This document shows, one piece after another, positions 8,333 to 24,230 of a stretch of 64,000 bases of DNA (within the stretch, counting starts at the first letter, position 1; each line of letters begins with the position of its first letter). The translations under genes were made by a program, and so were the position numbers. Source of the DNA: Aquamicrobium zhengzhouense (GTDB lineage Bacteria; Pseudomonadota; Alphaproteobacteria; Rhizobiales; Rhizobiaceae). The DNA is taken from NCBI RefSeq assembly GCF_016124105.1, contig NZ_JADGMQ010000013.1, positions 62,001 to 126,000 of the forward strand, in the 5' to 3' direction. The notes beneath the pieces were generated by a model. That model searched no databases and was not told the DNA's origin. It saw only the letters and a program-made list of their open reading frames with translations.

Positions 8333-9550
8333 GTGAACACCGGGGTATTTACCGCACTGATAAACCCCGGCATGTCGCTGATTTTTTCAGCGTCGTTCTT
8401 CCTGCTTTGGAGACACCAGAGAGACCGCCGCTTCATCGCCGTTCTGAGCGCGGCATTTCTTGCGATCTCGATCGGCTTCTTTCTTCAGTATTTCACCCTG
8501 ATCAGCCTGACTTTTTCGAAGCTGGTATCGAACCTGTTGCTGCTTCTGGGCGCAGTTGGGCTGGCCGCAGGAACGTTTTCCCGATTCAAGTGCCGGCCGC
8601 GTCTCACCCTGGTCTATGTCGCCGCCTTGACGGGTTACGTGGCCTTCGCATGGTTCATTTTCATTGATCCTGACATTACGACCCGTATCTACGCGATCAA
8701 CTTTGCGGCCGGCGCCATCTGCCTCCTGATCACCGCCGAACTAAGGCGCTCGCCCCGCACCTTCCATCTGATCGACAAGTTGCTCCTGGGGCTCCTGATC
8801 GTTTTCGGGCTCGGATGTTTCATCCGCCCGATCCTGGCGGTCATGATTGAAGGGCCCTACACCAGCTATGAGCGGTTTCACGAGACGATCTACTGGACCA
8901 CCATGTCGGTCGCGACGTCACTCTTCCTCTTGCTGATCGCCCTGCTCCTCGTCACCGCAATCGCGCTGGATCTCATGGATCAGCTCAAGCGGGAGTCGCT
9001 GACCGATCCGCTTTCCGGTCTTTTCAACCGCCGCGGTCTGGAGGAGGGAGCCGAGAAGATGGTCCGTACCGCGACGCTCCACAAGATGCCGCTGACAGTC
9101 GTCATCTGCGATATCGACCACTTCAAGAGCATCAATGACACTTATGGACATGCCTGCGGCGATGCCGTTTTTGCCGCTTTCGCACATTGTCTGCGAGATT
9201 TTATCGGCCCTCATCACTTATGTGCACGGATTGGCGGCGAGGAGTTCGCCATCTTGCTTCACGGTGCCAATGCCGCGCTCGGGCGTCTTTTCGCTGAAAG
9301 CCTTCGCACCACATTGAGTGTCATGTCCCTTCCCTGCCTTCCTGACGAACGGCGCTTGTCCGCAAGCTTCGGCGTGGCGGAATGGACCAGTGGTGAAGAT
9401 CTGTACAGCGTGTTGCTGCGTGCAGACGATGCGCTTTACCAGGCAAAGAATGCGGGGCGTGACAGGGTCCACGTGGCTCGGCGAGAAGGCTCTGCGCAAG
9501 ATGCGCCAAGCCGCAGCCGCCTTGAAGATAGCGCCGCAGCCAAAGGCTGA
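8333..9550 (+). CDS. Membrane-anchored GGDEF protein (probable diguanylate cyclase)
   Basis: A 405-residue protein. Residues about 8-215 contain around seven hydrophobic helices in a MASE-like sensor arrangement. The GGDEF domain starts at SLTDPLSGLFNRRGLEEG and has the active-site signature GGEEF at residues 301-305, plus the metal-binding CDIDHFKSINDTYGH motif. It should make cyclic di-GMP. The RxxD inhibitory site expected five residues before GGEEF is absent (the positions read GPHH), so classical product inhibition is not expected. The start is GTG with a GGAGGGGGG ribosome binding site. No EAL domain. The signal sensed is unknown. Confidence 0.88.
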   Translation: MNTGVFTALINPGMSLIFSASFFLLWRHQRDRRFIAVLSAAFLAISIGFFLQYFTLISLTFSKLVSNLLLLLGAVGLAAGTFSRFKCRPRLTLVYVAALTGYVAFAWFIFIDPDITTRIYAINFAAGAICLLITAELRRSPRTFHLIDKLLLGLLIVFGLGCFIRPILAVMIEGPYTSYERFHETIYWTTMSVATSLFLLLIALLLVTAIALDLMDQLKRESLTDPLSGLFNRRGLEEGAEKMVRTATLHKMPLTVVICDIDHFKSINDTYGHACGDAVFAAFAHCLRDFIGPHHLCARIGGEEFAILLHGANAALGRLFAESLRTTLSVMSLPCLPDERRLSASFGVAEWTSGEDLYSVLLRADDALYQAKNAGRDRVHVARREGSAQDAPSRSRLEDSAAAKG

Positions 9551-9697
9551 CCGGGCGCAGTCAGCACCTGTTGCAAATAGGTCGCACAAACGGTTCTTTA
9601 ACCACAATTATTGGATTGTAGGTGTGAACGCCATTATCTTGGCGAGTTATCAAATTTAATTGCCTGCCGGGCGACTGTCGCCCCGACGGAGGGACTT

Positions 9698-10246
9698 ATG
9701 ATTTTAAGGACGAGCGGCGTAGTTCTCACCTCTCTTCTCGCGCTTTCGCTAGCCGGCTGTCAGAGCGAGCGTTTTTCGCCTTATGGTGCGCGCTCGAACG
9801 CCCCTGCCCCACTGGTTGCCGCTCCCTCTGGTCAGGTCACGAGCGGCCAGCTGCCGCCGCCGGCCCAGCCCGGCATGAGCGATCCCTCCCAATTCCCTGC
9901 AGCCCCCGGCGCGGATACGGCACCGACCCAGAACACCCAGGTCGCAGCTCTCGAGCAAGGTGCAGCGGACATTTCCACCGGCTCCGTTGCGGGCGTGTGG
10001 AATGCCAGTGTCGCAGGTCAGAGCTGCCGTATCGCCACGCCGCAGACGCGCTTTGGCCAGGGCTATCGCGCGGGACCGTTGCGCTGCCCCGCCCCGCTTG
10101 ATGGCGTGAAGTCCTGGAATGTCGAGGGCAAGCAGCTCGCGCTTTATGACGCGAATGGCAGTGTCCTTGCACGCCTTTACTCCTCGGGCGGCAGCCGTTT
10201 TGACGGTCAGACGACCAGCGGACAGGCGGTATCGCTGTCGCGTTAG
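9698..10246 (+). CDS. omp19: Outer-membrane lipoprotein Omp19, protease inhibitor Inh family
   Basis: A 182-residue lipoprotein: signal peptide with lipobox LSLAGC, a Pro/Ala-rich linker, then the Inh/Omp19 domain (GSVAGVWNASVAGQSCRIA, GQGYRAGPLRCP, KQLALYDANG, LYSSGGSRFDGQTTSGQAVSLSR). The domain closely resembles Brucella Omp19, an unlipidated form of which inhibits host proteases and which contributes to envelope integrity. It is probably anchored in the outer membrane. The ATG at 9698 has GGAGGG 6 bases upstream; an upstream in-frame start is rejected because it would bury the signal peptide. A strong hairpin follows. Confidence 0.9.
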   Translation: MILRTSGVVLTSLLALSLAGCQSERFSPYGARSNAPAPLVAAPSGQVTSGQLPPPAQPGMSDPSQFPAAPGADTAPTQNTQVAALEQGAADISTGSVAGVWNASVAGQSCRIATPQTRFGQGYRAGPLRCPAPLDGVKSWNVEGKQLALYDANGSVLARLYSSGGSRFDGQTTSGQAVSLSR

Positions 10247-10288
10247 GCGCGATCGTTTGATGCCTCGTAGAAATTGAAGATTTTTTTC

Positions 10289-10316
10289 GTCACCGCGCAC
10301 CCCTCTGCGCGGTGAC
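10289..10316 (+). terminator. Hairpin between omp19 and zapE
   Basis: A perfect 11-bp inverted repeat (GTCACCGCGCA / TGCGCGGTGAC) with a 6-base loop, about 45 bases after omp19 and just before the zapE ribosome binding site. It is followed by only a short T-run, so it is either a weak terminator or a 5-prime leader hairpin of zapE. Confidence 0.6.
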
Positions 10317-10341
10317 TTTACAATGGGGTAAGGGTGGCGCC

Positions 10342-11535
10342 ATGTCCTCGTTCGACGGAATGTCGAACTTTCGTACCGTGCGTGAAGAGTACGCCCACCG
10401 CGAAAGCACCGGCTTGTTGAAGAGCGATCCACGTCAGATCGCAGTTGTTGAGGCACTGGACCGGCTGATCGAGGAAATCTCGATCAAGCGCCTTGCCGCC
10501 AAATCCAGCGCCCTTGGATGGCTGTTTGGAAAACGTCGGCCGGCGCGTGAGCCCGTGAAGGGGCTTTACGTTCATGGCGAGGTCGGCCGCGGCAAAACCA
10601 TGCTGATGGACCTTTTCTATGAGTTGGTTCCCGTCAAGCGCAAGCGTCGTGCCCATTTCAATGATTTCATGGCGGACGTTCATGACCGCATCCAGAAGCA
10701 TCGCGACAAGCTGAAGCGAGGCGAAACCAAGGAAACGGACCCCATCCCGCCCGTCGCCAAAGCGCTTGCATCCGAAGCCTGGGTCCTGTGCTTCGACGAG
10801 TTCACCGTAACCGACATCGCCGATGCCATGGTCCTCTCGCGGCTGTTTTCCAGCCTGTTCGACGAGGGGGTGGTGCTGGTTGCCACCTCGAATGTCAGGC
10901 CACAAGATCTGTATCGCGACGGCCTGAACCGTTCGCTGTTCGAGCCCTTCATCGCAATCCTGGAGCACCACACTCACGTCATGAACCTTGACGGAGAGCT
11001 GGATTATCGCCGGCGCAAGCTGGACCGGATGCAGGTTTATCTGACGCCCCTCGGCCCTGAAACGGACCGCCAGATGGACGAGGCGTGGGCTGCCATGACC
11101 GTGGGCCGCAAGGTTGAGCCCTCAACCATTGCCCTCAAGGGACGCGAGATCCCGGTGCCGCTTGCTGCCGGAACCGCCGCCCGGTTCTCCTTCAACGATC
11201 TTTGTGCCCAGCCGCTGGGTGCACGCGATTACCTCGCTATCGCTGCCCGTTTTGATACGCTGTTCGTCGACCACATCCCGGTGTTGTCACAGGCGCAGCG
11301 AAATGAGGCAAAGCGCTTCATCCTGCTGATCGACACTTTGTACGACCAGCACATGCGCCTTGTTGCGAGTGCAGAAGCAGCGCCGGAGAAACTTTATTCC
11401 GGCACGATCGGGACCGAAAGTTTCGAGTTCACCCGTACGGCCTCGCGCCTTACCGAGATGCAGAGCAAGGAATGGCTGGACAATGTACGGTCTCCCGATA
11501 GCCGCGCTCGCGCAGATACACCGGCTGAAATGTAA
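10342..11535 (+). CDS. zapE: Cell division protein ZapE, AFG1-like ATPase
   Basis: A 397-residue AFG1-family ATPase with Walker A GEVGRGKT at residues 79-86, Walker B VLCFDEFTVTD, and the family patterns FNDFMADVHDRI and FNDLCAQPLGARDYLAIA. ZapE associates with the Z-ring under stress in enterobacteria; its mitochondrial relative is linked to protein quality control. An upstream GTG at 10312 lies inside the hairpin, so the ATG at 10342, with GTAAGGG before it, is used. mdh lies about 200 bases downstream, as in related rhizobia. Confidence 0.93.
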   Translation: MSSFDGMSNFRTVREEYAHRESTGLLKSDPRQIAVVEALDRLIEEISIKRLAAKSSALGWLFGKRRPAREPVKGLYVHGEVGRGKTMLMDLFYELVPVKRKRRAHFNDFMADVHDRIQKHRDKLKRGETKETDPIPPVAKALASEAWVLCFDEFTVTDIADAMVLSRLFSSLFDEGVVLVATSNVRPQDLYRDGLNRSLFEPFIAILEHHTHVMNLDGELDYRRRKLDRMQVYLTPLGPETDRQMDEAWAAMTVGRKVEPSTIALKGREIPVPLAAGTAARFSFNDLCAQPLGARDYLAIAARFDTLFVDHIPVLSQAQRNEAKRFILLIDTLYDQHMRLVASAEAAPEKLYSGTIGTESFEFTRTASRLTEMQSKEWLDNVRSPDSRARADTPAEM

Positions 11536-11552
11536 CGCATCCGTTACAAAAT

Positions 11553-11577
11553 CTCTTACGTTTACGTAAGAGTTTTT
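11553..11577 (+). terminator. Terminator after zapE
   Basis: A palindromic stem (CTCTTACG / CGTAAGAG) followed by TTTTT, 17 bases after the zapE stop. A second small inverted repeat (GTAACG / CGTTAC) overlaps the stop codon at 11532-11547. Confidence 0.75.
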
Positions 11578-11593
11578 GGTTCTAAACGATTGA

Positions 11594-12712
<1,119 letters not shown>

Positions 12713-12722
12713 GGCTTTCTGC

Positions 12723-13919
<1,197 letters not shown>

Positions 13920-13925
13920 TCCGCG

Positions 13926-14828
13926 ATGTCTATTCTGATCAATAAGGACACCAAGGTTCTGGTTCAGGGCCTGACCGGCAAGACCGGCACCTTCCACACC
14001 GAACAGGCACTGGCCTATTTCGGCACCAAGATGGTCGGTGGCATTCACCCGAAAAAGGGTGGCGAGAACTGGGCTGGTTCCAAGGGCGAGACCCTGCCGA
14101 TCTTCGCAACTGTCGCTGAAGGCCGCGAGCGTACCGGTGCAACCGCATCGGTCGTCTATGTGCCGCCGGCAGGCGCTGCAGACGCGATCATCGAGGCTAT
14201 TGAAGCCGAGATGGAGCTCATTGTCTGCATCACCGAGGGCATCCCGGTCTCGGACATGGTCAAGGTCAAGGCTCGTCTCGAGAAGTCGAAGTCGCGCCTG
14301 ATCGGCCCGAACTGCCCGGGTATCGTGACCCCGGAAGAGTGCAAGATCGGCATCATGCCGGGCAACATCTTCCGCAAGGGCTCAGTCGGCGTCGTCTCGC
14401 GTTCGGGCACGCTCACCTATGAAGCTGTGTTCCAGACCTCGAACGAGGGCCTTGGCCAGACCACCGCAGTCGGCATCGGCGGCGACCCGGTCAAGGGCAC
14501 CGAGTTCATCGACGTGCTGGAGATGTTCCTGGCTGACCCGGCAACCGAGTCGATCATCATGATCGGTGAAATCGGCGGTTCGGCTGAAGAAGAAGCGGCT
14601 CAGTTCCTGATCGACGAAGCCAAGCGCGGCCGCAAGAAGCCTATGGCCGGCTTCATCGCTGGTCGCACGGCACCGGCTGGCCGCACCATGGGTCACGCTG
14701 GCGCTGTGATTTCCGGCGGCAAGGGCGGCGCGGAAGACAAAATCGCGGCGATGGAAGCAGCGGGCATCCGCGTGTCGCCGTCGCCTGCACGTCTCGGCAC
14801 GACGCTGGTCGAGGCAATCAAGGGCTAA
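13926..14828 (+). CDS. sucD: Succinyl-CoA synthetase alpha subunit
   Basis: A 300-residue subunit with the CoA-binding Rossmann domain ([17 protein letters not shown]), [32 protein letters not shown] and the active-site His in [14 protein letters not shown], which is phosphorylated during catalysis. It partners SucC. A strong hairpin follows before sucA. Confidence 0.97.
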   Translation: MSILINKDTKVLVQGLTGKTGTFHTEQALAYFGTKMVGGIHPKKGGENWAGSKGETLPIFATVAEGRERTGATASVVYVPPAGAADAIIEAIEAEMELIVCITEGIPVSDMVKVKARLEKSKSRLIGPNCPGIVTPEECKIGIMPGNIFRKGSVGVVSRSGTLTYEAVFQTSNEGLGQTTAVGIGGDPVKGTEFIDVLEMFLADPATESIIMIGEIGGSAEEEAAQFLIDEAKRGRKKPMAGFIAGRTAPAGRTMGHAGAVISGGKGGAEDKIAAMEAAGIRVSPSPARLGTTLVEAIKG

Positions 14829-14832
14829 GAAT

Positions 14833-14862
14833 TTGCGCCGGGCTGCCCTCAGCCCGGCGCAA
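14833..14862 (+). terminator. Intra-operon hairpin between sucD and sucA
   Basis: A perfect 13-bp inverted repeat (TTGCGCCGGGCTG / CAGCCCGGCGCAA) with a CCCT loop, 5 bases after sucD. No T-run follows, so it is more likely an mRNA-stabilising or attenuating hairpin that separates sucCD from sucAB output than a full terminator. Confidence 0.65.
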
Positions 14863-14974
14863 TCTGAAGCGAATGGGGGCTGTTTGTCCCCTGGGGAAGT
14901 TTCTGTGTGGCTCTGGGCACAGCCCAGGTCTTTAATTTCGGAGAAGGAGCGGGGAGCTCCCAAAGGATTAAAAG

Positions 14975-17962
<2,988 letters not shown>

Positions 17963-18004
17963 CCAACGGAACCACTGAAGCGAAGAAGGCTACGGAAAAG
18001 AAAA

Positions 18005-19231
18005 ATGGCTACCGAAATTCGCGTGCCCACACTCGGTGAATCGGTCTCCGAGGCAACCATTGGCAAGTGGTTCAAGAAGGTCGGCGACTCCATCGCTGCC
18101 GATGAGCCGCTGGTCGAACTTGAAACCGACAAGGTCACCATCGAGGTACCGGCCCCTGCGGCTGGTACCCTGTCCGAAATCACTGCCAATGAGGGCGACT
18201 CGGTCGAGCCGGGCGCTTTGCTGGGCATGATCGCCGCTGGTGCTGGCGCAGCCGCAGCTGCACCGGCTGCCGCCAAGGCCGAAGCACCGAAGGCCGAGGC
18301 CGCAGCGCCAGCCGCTGCTGCTGCACCGGCTGGCCAGACATCGATGCCGGCGGCTCCGTCGGCAGCCAAGGCTGCTGCAGAAGCTGGCATCTCGACCGAT
18401 CAGGTTGCTGGTTCGGGCAAGCGCGGTCAGGTCCTCAAGGGCGACGTTCTCGAGGCAATCGCAAAGGGCGTCACCGCTCCGGCCGCTTCTGCTCCGGTCG
18501 CAGCACGTCCGGCTTCCTCGGAAGGCGATGCCGTCCGTGAAGAGCGCGTTCGCATGACCAAGCTGCGCCAGACCATTGCGCGCCGCCTCAAGGACGCTCA
18601 GAACACCGCTGCCATGCTCACCACCTTCAACGAGGTGGACATGAAGCCGGTGATGGATCTGCGCGCCAAGTACAAGGACCTTTTCGAGAAGAAGCATGGC
18701 GTCAAGCTCGGCTTCATGGGCTTCTTCACGAAGGCCGTGACGCACGCGCTGAAGGAAATCCCGGCGGTCAACGCCGAGATCGACGGCACTGACCTCATCT
18801 ACAAGAACTACGCGCACATTGGCGTCGCCGTTGGCACTGCCAAGGGTCTCGTGGTTCCAGTGGTTCGCGATGCCGACCAGATGTCGATCTCGGAAATCGA
18901 GAAGGAAATCGGACGTCTGGGCCTTGCTGCCCGTGACGGCAAGCTGTCGGTTGCAGACATGCAGGGCGGCACCTTCACGATCTCAAATGGCGGCGTCTAC
19001 GGCTCGCTGATGTCGACCCCGATCCTGAATGCTCCGCAGTCCGGTATCCTCGGCATGCACAAGATCCAGGAGCGTCCGGTCGTTGTCGGCGGTCAGATCG
19101 TCATCCGTCCGATGATGTACCTGGCCCTCAGCTACGATCACCGCATTGTTGACGGCAAGGAAGCCGTGACCTTCCTCGTCCGCGTCAAGGAAACGCTGGA
19201 AGATCCGGAGCGTCTGGTTCTCGATCTCTAA
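18005..19231 (+). CDS. sucB: 2-oxoglutarate dehydrogenase E2, dihydrolipoyl succinyltransferase
   Basis: A 408-residue E2. One N-terminal lipoyl domain with the lipoylated Lys43 in [11 protein letters not shown]; an Ala/Pro/Glu linker (about 76-112); a peripheral subunit-binding domain (about 113-150, [24 protein letters not shown]); a catalytic domain ending with the active-site [14 protein letters not shown]. It transfers succinyl groups to CoA. It lies 42 bases after sucA, in the same operon. Confidence 0.97.
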   Translation: MATEIRVPTLGESVSEATIGKWFKKVGDSIAADEPLVELETDKVTIEVPAPAAGTLSEITANEGDSVEPGALLGMIAAGAGAAAAAPAAAKAEAPKAEAAAPAAAAAPAGQTSMPAAPSAAKAAAEAGISTDQVAGSGKRGQVLKGDVLEAIAKGVTAPAASAPVAARPASSEGDAVREERVRMTKLRQTIARRLKDAQNTAAMLTTFNEVDMKPVMDLRAKYKDLFEKKHGVKLGFMGFFTKAVTHALKEIPAVNAEIDGTDLIYKNYAHIGVAVGTAKGLVVPVVRDADQMSISEIEKEIGRLGLAARDGKLSVADMQGGTFTISNGGVYGSLMSTPILNAPQSGILGMHKIQERPVVVGGQIVIRPMMYLALSYDHRIVDGKEAVTFLVRVKETLEDPERLVLDL

Positions 19232-19247
19232 TTTAGATCAGTCTTCG

Positions 19248-19332
19248 AAAGGCGGCGATGTCGGGCAAGCCCAGCTGAAACACGGTGAAAACCGCTGATT
19301 GGCCAGGTCCTTGTCCCACTCGCCGCCTTTTT
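19248..19332 (+). terminator. Long-loop inverted repeat after sucB
   Basis: A 10-bp stem (AAAGGCGGCG / CGCCGCCTTT) with a loop of about 63 bases, ending in CTTTTTC. It is the only clear structure in the 272-base gap between sucB and lpd; the rest holds no ORF I can support. It may act as a branched terminator that uncouples lpd. Confidence 0.4.
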
Positions 19333-19503
19333 CATGCGGGAAAACAAAACCTGAAGCGTGCGGAGCGAATCCGAAGGATCGCGACACGTTTTAGCCGAAG
19401 CGAACTTGATCAAGGTGCAGCCCGCCTGCGAACATCACGCTAAGCGGCCACCTTCTGAAGAATGAAGCTGCGGGCCGCGCCCGCGTCACAAGAGGAATTT
19501 GTC

Positions 19504-20910
19504 ATGAGCTATGATCTCGTTGTCATCGGTGCCGGCCCTGGCGGCTATGTCTGCGCCATCAAGGCTGCACAGCTTGGCCTCAAGACCGCGATCATCGAGA
19601 AGCGCGACACCTATGGCGGCACCTGCGTCAACGTTGGCTGCATCCCGTCCAAGGCGCTCCTGCACGCTACCGAGATGCTGCTTGAGGCACGTCACTCGTT
19701 CGACGCACTCGGCATCGAGATCTCCGAGCCGAAGGTGAACCTCGAAAAGCTGATGGCGCACCGCGCTAACACGGTCGATCAGAACACGAAGGGTCTGGTC
19801 TTCCTGATGAAGAAAAACAAGATCGACACCTTCCACGGGACCGGTTCGATCGTCGCTGCTGGCAAGGTCGCGGTAACCGCCGCTGACGGTTCGGTTCAGG
19901 AAGTCGAAGCCAAGAACATCGTTATCGCCACCGGCTCCGACGTTGCTGGCATTCCGGGTGTTGACGTCGAATTCGACGAAAAGATCATCGTCTCGTCCAC
20001 CGGTGCTCTCCAGTTCGAGAAGGTCCCGGGTCACCTCGTCGTTGTCGGCGGCGGCGTCATCGGTCTTGAGCTCGGCTCGGTCTGGGCACGACTCGGTGCC
20101 AAGGTCACCGTTGTTGAATATCTGGACAAGATCCTCGGCGGAATGGACGGCGAGGTTTCCAAGCAGTTCCAGCGCATGCTGGCCAAACAGGGCATGGAAT
20201 TCAAGCTCGGCGCCAAGGTCACCGGGGTTGCGAAGTCGGGTGAGGGTGCGACCGTCACATTTGAGCCTGTGAAGGGCGGTGACGCGGTTACGCTTTCGGC
20301 CGATGCAGTTCTCGTCTCGACCGGTCGCAAGCCGTACACGGACGGCCTGGGCCTTGAGAAGGCAGGTATCGAGCTGGATAATCGCGGCCGTGTAGTTGTT
20401 GATGCCAATTTGCAGACCAATGTACCGGGCGTCTTTGCGATCGGCGACGTGATTGCAGGCCCGATGCTTGCTCACAAGGCGGAAGAAGAAGGCGTCGCGC
20501 TTGCCGAGCGCCTTGCAGGCCAGGCAGGTCACGTCAATTACGACGTCATCCCGGGCGTGGTCTATACGAGCCCTGAAGTCGCCGCGGTTGGCAAGACTGA
20601 GGAAGAGCTCAAGACTGCGGGCGTGGCCTACAGCGTCGGCAAGTTCCCCTTCTCCGCAAACGGCCGCGCGCGCTCGATGCTGCAGACGGACGGCTTCGTG
20701 AAGGTTCTGGCCGACAAGGCGACTGATCGCGTTCTCGGCGTCCATATCGTCGGTTTTGGTGCCGGTGAGATGATCCACGAAGCTGCGGTGCTCATGGAAT
20801 TCGGCGGTTCTTCGGAGGACCTGGCGCGCACGTGCCACGCCCACCCGACAATGTCAGAGGCCGTGAAGGAGGCCGCTCTCGCGACCTTCTCCAAGCCTAT
20901 TCATATGTAA
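19504..20910 (+). CDS. lpd: Dihydrolipoyl dehydrogenase (E3)
   Basis: A 468-residue flavoprotein with FAD-binding [19 protein letters not shown], the redox disulfide [16 protein letters not shown]-binding [20 protein letters not shown], and the C-terminal [13 protein letters not shown] with the active-site His. It reoxidises the lipoyl groups of 2-oxo-acid dehydrogenase complexes; its place after sucAB suggests service to 2-oxoglutarate dehydrogenase. The ATG at 19504 has AAGAGGAA upstream. Confidence 0.96.
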   Translation: MSYDLVVIGAGPGGYVCAIKAAQLGLKTAIIEKRDTYGGTCVNVGCIPSKALLHATEMLLEARHSFDALGIEISEPKVNLEKLMAHRANTVDQNTKGLVFLMKKNKIDTFHGTGSIVAAGKVAVTAADGSVQEVEAKNIVIATGSDVAGIPGVDVEFDEKIIVSSTGALQFEKVPGHLVVVGGGVIGLELGSVWARLGAKVTVVEYLDKILGGMDGEVSKQFQRMLAKQGMEFKLGAKVTGVAKSGEGATVTFEPVKGGDAVTLSADAVLVSTGRKPYTDGLGLEKAGIELDNRGRVVVDANLQTNVPGVFAIGDVIAGPMLAHKAEEEGVALAERLAGQAGHVNYDVIPGVVYTSPEVAAVGKTEEELKTAGVAYSVGKFPFSANGRARSMLQTDGFVKVLADKATDRVLGVHIVGFGAGEMIHEAAVLMEFGGSSEDLARTCHAHPTMSEAVKEAALATFSKPIHM

Positions 20911-20923
20911 TCACGCTTGCCCG

Positions 20924-21313
20924 TTACTGGGCAGGTGCAGGTGCCGGGGCGGCAGGTTCAGCAGGAGCCGGAGCCGCCTCTGGTGCGGGGGCAGGGGTCG
21001 CCGGAGCAGTTGTCTCCGGTGCTGCCGGAACCGCGCTAGGCGCGTCCATGGTCGCTGGTGCCTCATCACTCTGCTCTGGAATGACTGCTGTCGTTCCCGG
21101 ATCGGTCGAAGGTCCGGTATTAAACGCAATCAACGCAATCACCAGCAGCACGGCGATCACGCCTGCAGCGATCAGCCCGCCGCGCCCACGCTCAGCCGCT
21201 GGAATGGGACGATCTGTAATTAGCGGGTCCGCTGCCGGGTCGCTGTATGGTGCCCCGGCACGGGGGTAGTTCGGGTCAAGACGAGGGTCTGTGCTTCTCG
21301 GATCAGTCATCAT
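20924..21313 (-). CDS. Hypothetical single-pass membrane protein, Pro/Ala-rich
   Basis: A 129-residue protein I do not recognise. Residues 1-45 are polar with repeated DPR/DP turns; residues about 46-65 form one membrane helix (GLIAAGVIAVLLVIALIAF); the remainder is a low-complexity Ala/Pro/Glu tail, probably periplasmic. Codon use matches neighbours. GGAG lies 4 bases before the first of two adjacent ATG codons, so the start may be 3 bases downstream. It is convergent with lpd and divergent from holA. Confidence 0.6.
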   Translation of the reverse strand: MMTDPRSTDPRLDPNYPRAGAPYSDPAADPLITDRPIPAAERGRGGLIAAGVIAVLLVIALIAFNTGPSTDPGTTAVIPEQSDEAPATMDAPSAVPAAPETTAPATPAPAPEAAPAPAEPAAPAPAPAQ

Positions 21314-21435
21314 ACTCTCCGTTGTTCACCGCCCCCTAATCGCGTACCTAACGCACCAAGATAGTTCGAAGTTCCTTCCCTCATGAGATGGTTTCAAGGG
21401 CTTCCCCCGACGCGGTTCTATGATAGCCAGTCAGC

Positions 21436-22476
21436 ATGGCGCAGAAAAAAGCTCACGAAGTAGATTCCTGGCTGAAGAAGCCGGACCCGGATGTTCGCAT
21501 CGTCCTGATCTACGGACCCGATCGTGGTCTGGTGTCCGAGCGTGCTTCGGCTTACGTCAAGCAATTGGGTCTTGATCCCGAAGATCCCTTCTCGTCCGTC
21601 AGGCTGGACGCAGCAGAAGTCGAAGCCTCGCCCGGCCGTCTGACGGATGAGGCAGGGACGGTTCCAATGTTTTCCGACCGCCGCCTTATCTGGATCAAGG
21701 GGGCAGCCAGCCAGAAGCAGCTGGTTGAAGAGGTAAAGCATCTCTCTGCTTCGCCTCCACAGGATGCGGTCATCCTGATTGAAGCGGGAGATCTTAAGAA
21801 GGGCGCAGGGCTCCGCGGCATCCTTGAACCTGCCGTACGTTGCATGGCGCTTCCCTGCTATGCAGATGAAGGCCGCTCGCTCGACTCTATCATTGATGAG
21901 GTTTTTTCGCGGGAGGGCTTGAGCATCGCGATGGATGCGCGTCACGCTCTAAAGGCCGGGCTCGGTGGGGACCGGATCGCAAGCCGTGGCGAGATCGAAA
22001 AGATTGCTCTCTACTGCCATGGCCAACGTGAGGTGACCCTCGCCGACATTGAAGCGATCAGCGGCAATGTCGCCGGAGTGAGCGTCGACGATGCTGTGGA
22101 TGCAGTGCTGATCGGGAACGCGCCAAACTTCGATACTGCATTCACACGCCTGGTGGGATCGGGTTCGCCGGCTTTCCTGATCCTCGCAGGGGCAATGCGC
22201 CAGTTCCATGCCCTACAGATGATGCGCGCAGAAATGGATTCGTCCGGCAAGCCGGCATCCGCAGCAGTCGCATCCGCACGCCCGCCCGTTTTCTTTGCCA
22301 GACGCAAACTGGTGGAGTCTGCGCTTCAACGCTGGAATGCTGCTTCTATCGCGCGGGCGCTGGAGCGCCTTCAGGCGGCAGTTCTCCTGACACGCCAGCG
22401 GCCGGATCTGACAGAAGCGACCGCAAGACAGGCGCTGATCGCGCTTGTAGTAGAGGCGGGGAGGGGCAGGCGGTAA
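21436..22476 (+). CDS. holA: DNA polymerase III subunit delta
   Basis: A 346-residue clamp-loader delta subunit, with VRIVLIYGPDRGLVSERA at the start, RRLIWIKGAA in the AAA-like core, and the C-terminal collar pattern (AGAMRQFHALQMMRAEM ... LIALVVEAG). It opens the beta clamp. In related genomes holA normally follows leuS and lptE; here those genes are absent and a divergent hypothetical gene is upstream. Convergent with parB. Confidence 0.92.
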   Translation: MAQKKAHEVDSWLKKPDPDVRIVLIYGPDRGLVSERASAYVKQLGLDPEDPFSSVRLDAAEVEASPGRLTDEAGTVPMFSDRRLIWIKGAASQKQLVEEVKHLSASPPQDAVILIEAGDLKKGAGLRGILEPAVRCMALPCYADEGRSLDSIIDEVFSREGLSIAMDARHALKAGLGGDRIASRGEIEKIALYCHGQREVTLADIEAISGNVAGVSVDDAVDAVLIGNAPNFDTAFTRLVGSGSPAFLILAGAMRQFHALQMMRAEMDSSGKPASAAVASARPPVFFARRKLVESALQRWNAASIARALERLQAAVLLTRQRPDLTEATARQALIALVVEAGRGRR

Positions 22477-22491
22477 AACCGCCCCATTAAT

Positions 22492-23370
22492 TTAGCTCCG
22501 CAGACGGTGGCAGATTTCGTCGAGCTGCTCGAGCGTCTTGTAGGCGATGCGAAGTTCGCCGCCTTTCTTGCCATGATTGATCGCGACCCGCAGTCCGATA
22601 ATATCCGTCAGCGTCTTTTCAAGAGCCACGGTGTCCGCGTCCTTTTCCACGGGGCCCTTGGTCTCTCGCTCCGGAGCCGGCTCAGCCGGCTGCTGGGCAA
22701 GTGCTTCGGCCTGACGGACCGAAAGACCCTCTTCCACAATCCGCCTTGCGAGCGTGACCGGATCTTCTGCCGTTACCAGTGTTCGGGCATGTCCGGCTGA
22801 CAAGATCCCATCGACCAGCATCTGGCGCACTTCATCCGGCAGCTTCAAAAGGCGCAACGTATTTGCAACGTGGCTGCGGCTCTTGCCAATCACTTGGCCA
22901 AGATCGGCCTGGGTGTAGTTATGATCATCGATAAGCTGTTGATATCCAAGCGCTTCTTCGACTGCGTTGAGGTCGGCGCGCTGGACGTTCTCGATGATTG
23001 CGAGCTCAAGTGCGACGCGGTCATCAACGTCACGGATGATTACGGGAAGTTCTGCCAGACCCGCACGCTGCGCTGCCCTCCAGCGCCTTTCCCCGGCGAT
23101 GATTTCATACCGCCCGGCCGGTGTGGTGCGCACAACCACCGGCTGAACGACGCCATGCTCGCGGATCGACTGAGCGAGATCACTCAGTTCGTCCTCGCCA
23201 AAACTACGGCGTGGGTTGCGCGGGTTGGGTGCAACGAACTCGATCGGAACCTTGTTGTCAGCCCCGATGCGCGGTGTGGCAGCCGTCGCGGCTTCAACCG
23301 GCTTATCCATCTCACCGATAAGCGCGGCGAGGCCACGTCCCAATCTGCGTCTTGATGGATCTTCGCTCAT
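22492..23370 (-). CDS. parB: Chromosome partitioning protein ParB
   Basis: A 292-residue ParB. Start RRRLGRGLAALIGEMD; N-terminal CTPase domain with the GERRWRAAQRAGLAELPVI box; central HTH (YTQADLGQVIGKSRSHVANTLRLLKLP); acidic C-terminal dimerisation domain. It binds parS palindromes, spreads by CTP-dependent clamping and is moved by ParA. Strong parS matches lie 1.5-3.5 kb upstream. It is encoded 39 bases after parA. Confidence 0.97.
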   Translation of the reverse strand: MSEDPSRRRLGRGLAALIGEMDKPVEAATAATPRIGADNKVPIEFVAPNPRNPRRSFGEDELSDLAQSIREHGVVQPVVVRTTPAGRYEIIAGERRWRAAQRAGLAELPVIIRDVDDRVALELAIIENVQRADLNAVEEALGYQQLIDDHNYTQADLGQVIGKSRSHVANTLRLLKLPDEVRQMLVDGILSAGHARTLVTAEDPVTLARRIVEEGLSVRQAEALAQQPAEPAPERETKGPVEKDADTVALEKTLTDIIGLRVAINHGKKGGELRIAYKTLEQLDEICHRLRS

Positions 23371-23409
23371 ACCCGTGCCCGTCTCATTTCATTGGTGGAA
23401 CGCATCGGA

Positions 23410-24222
<813 letters not shown>

Positions 24223-24230
24223 TCTGTTGA

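Noticed and set aside
19486-20844. Long antisense ORF opposite lpd
   Set aside because: Shadow frame; lpd carries all catalytic motifs.
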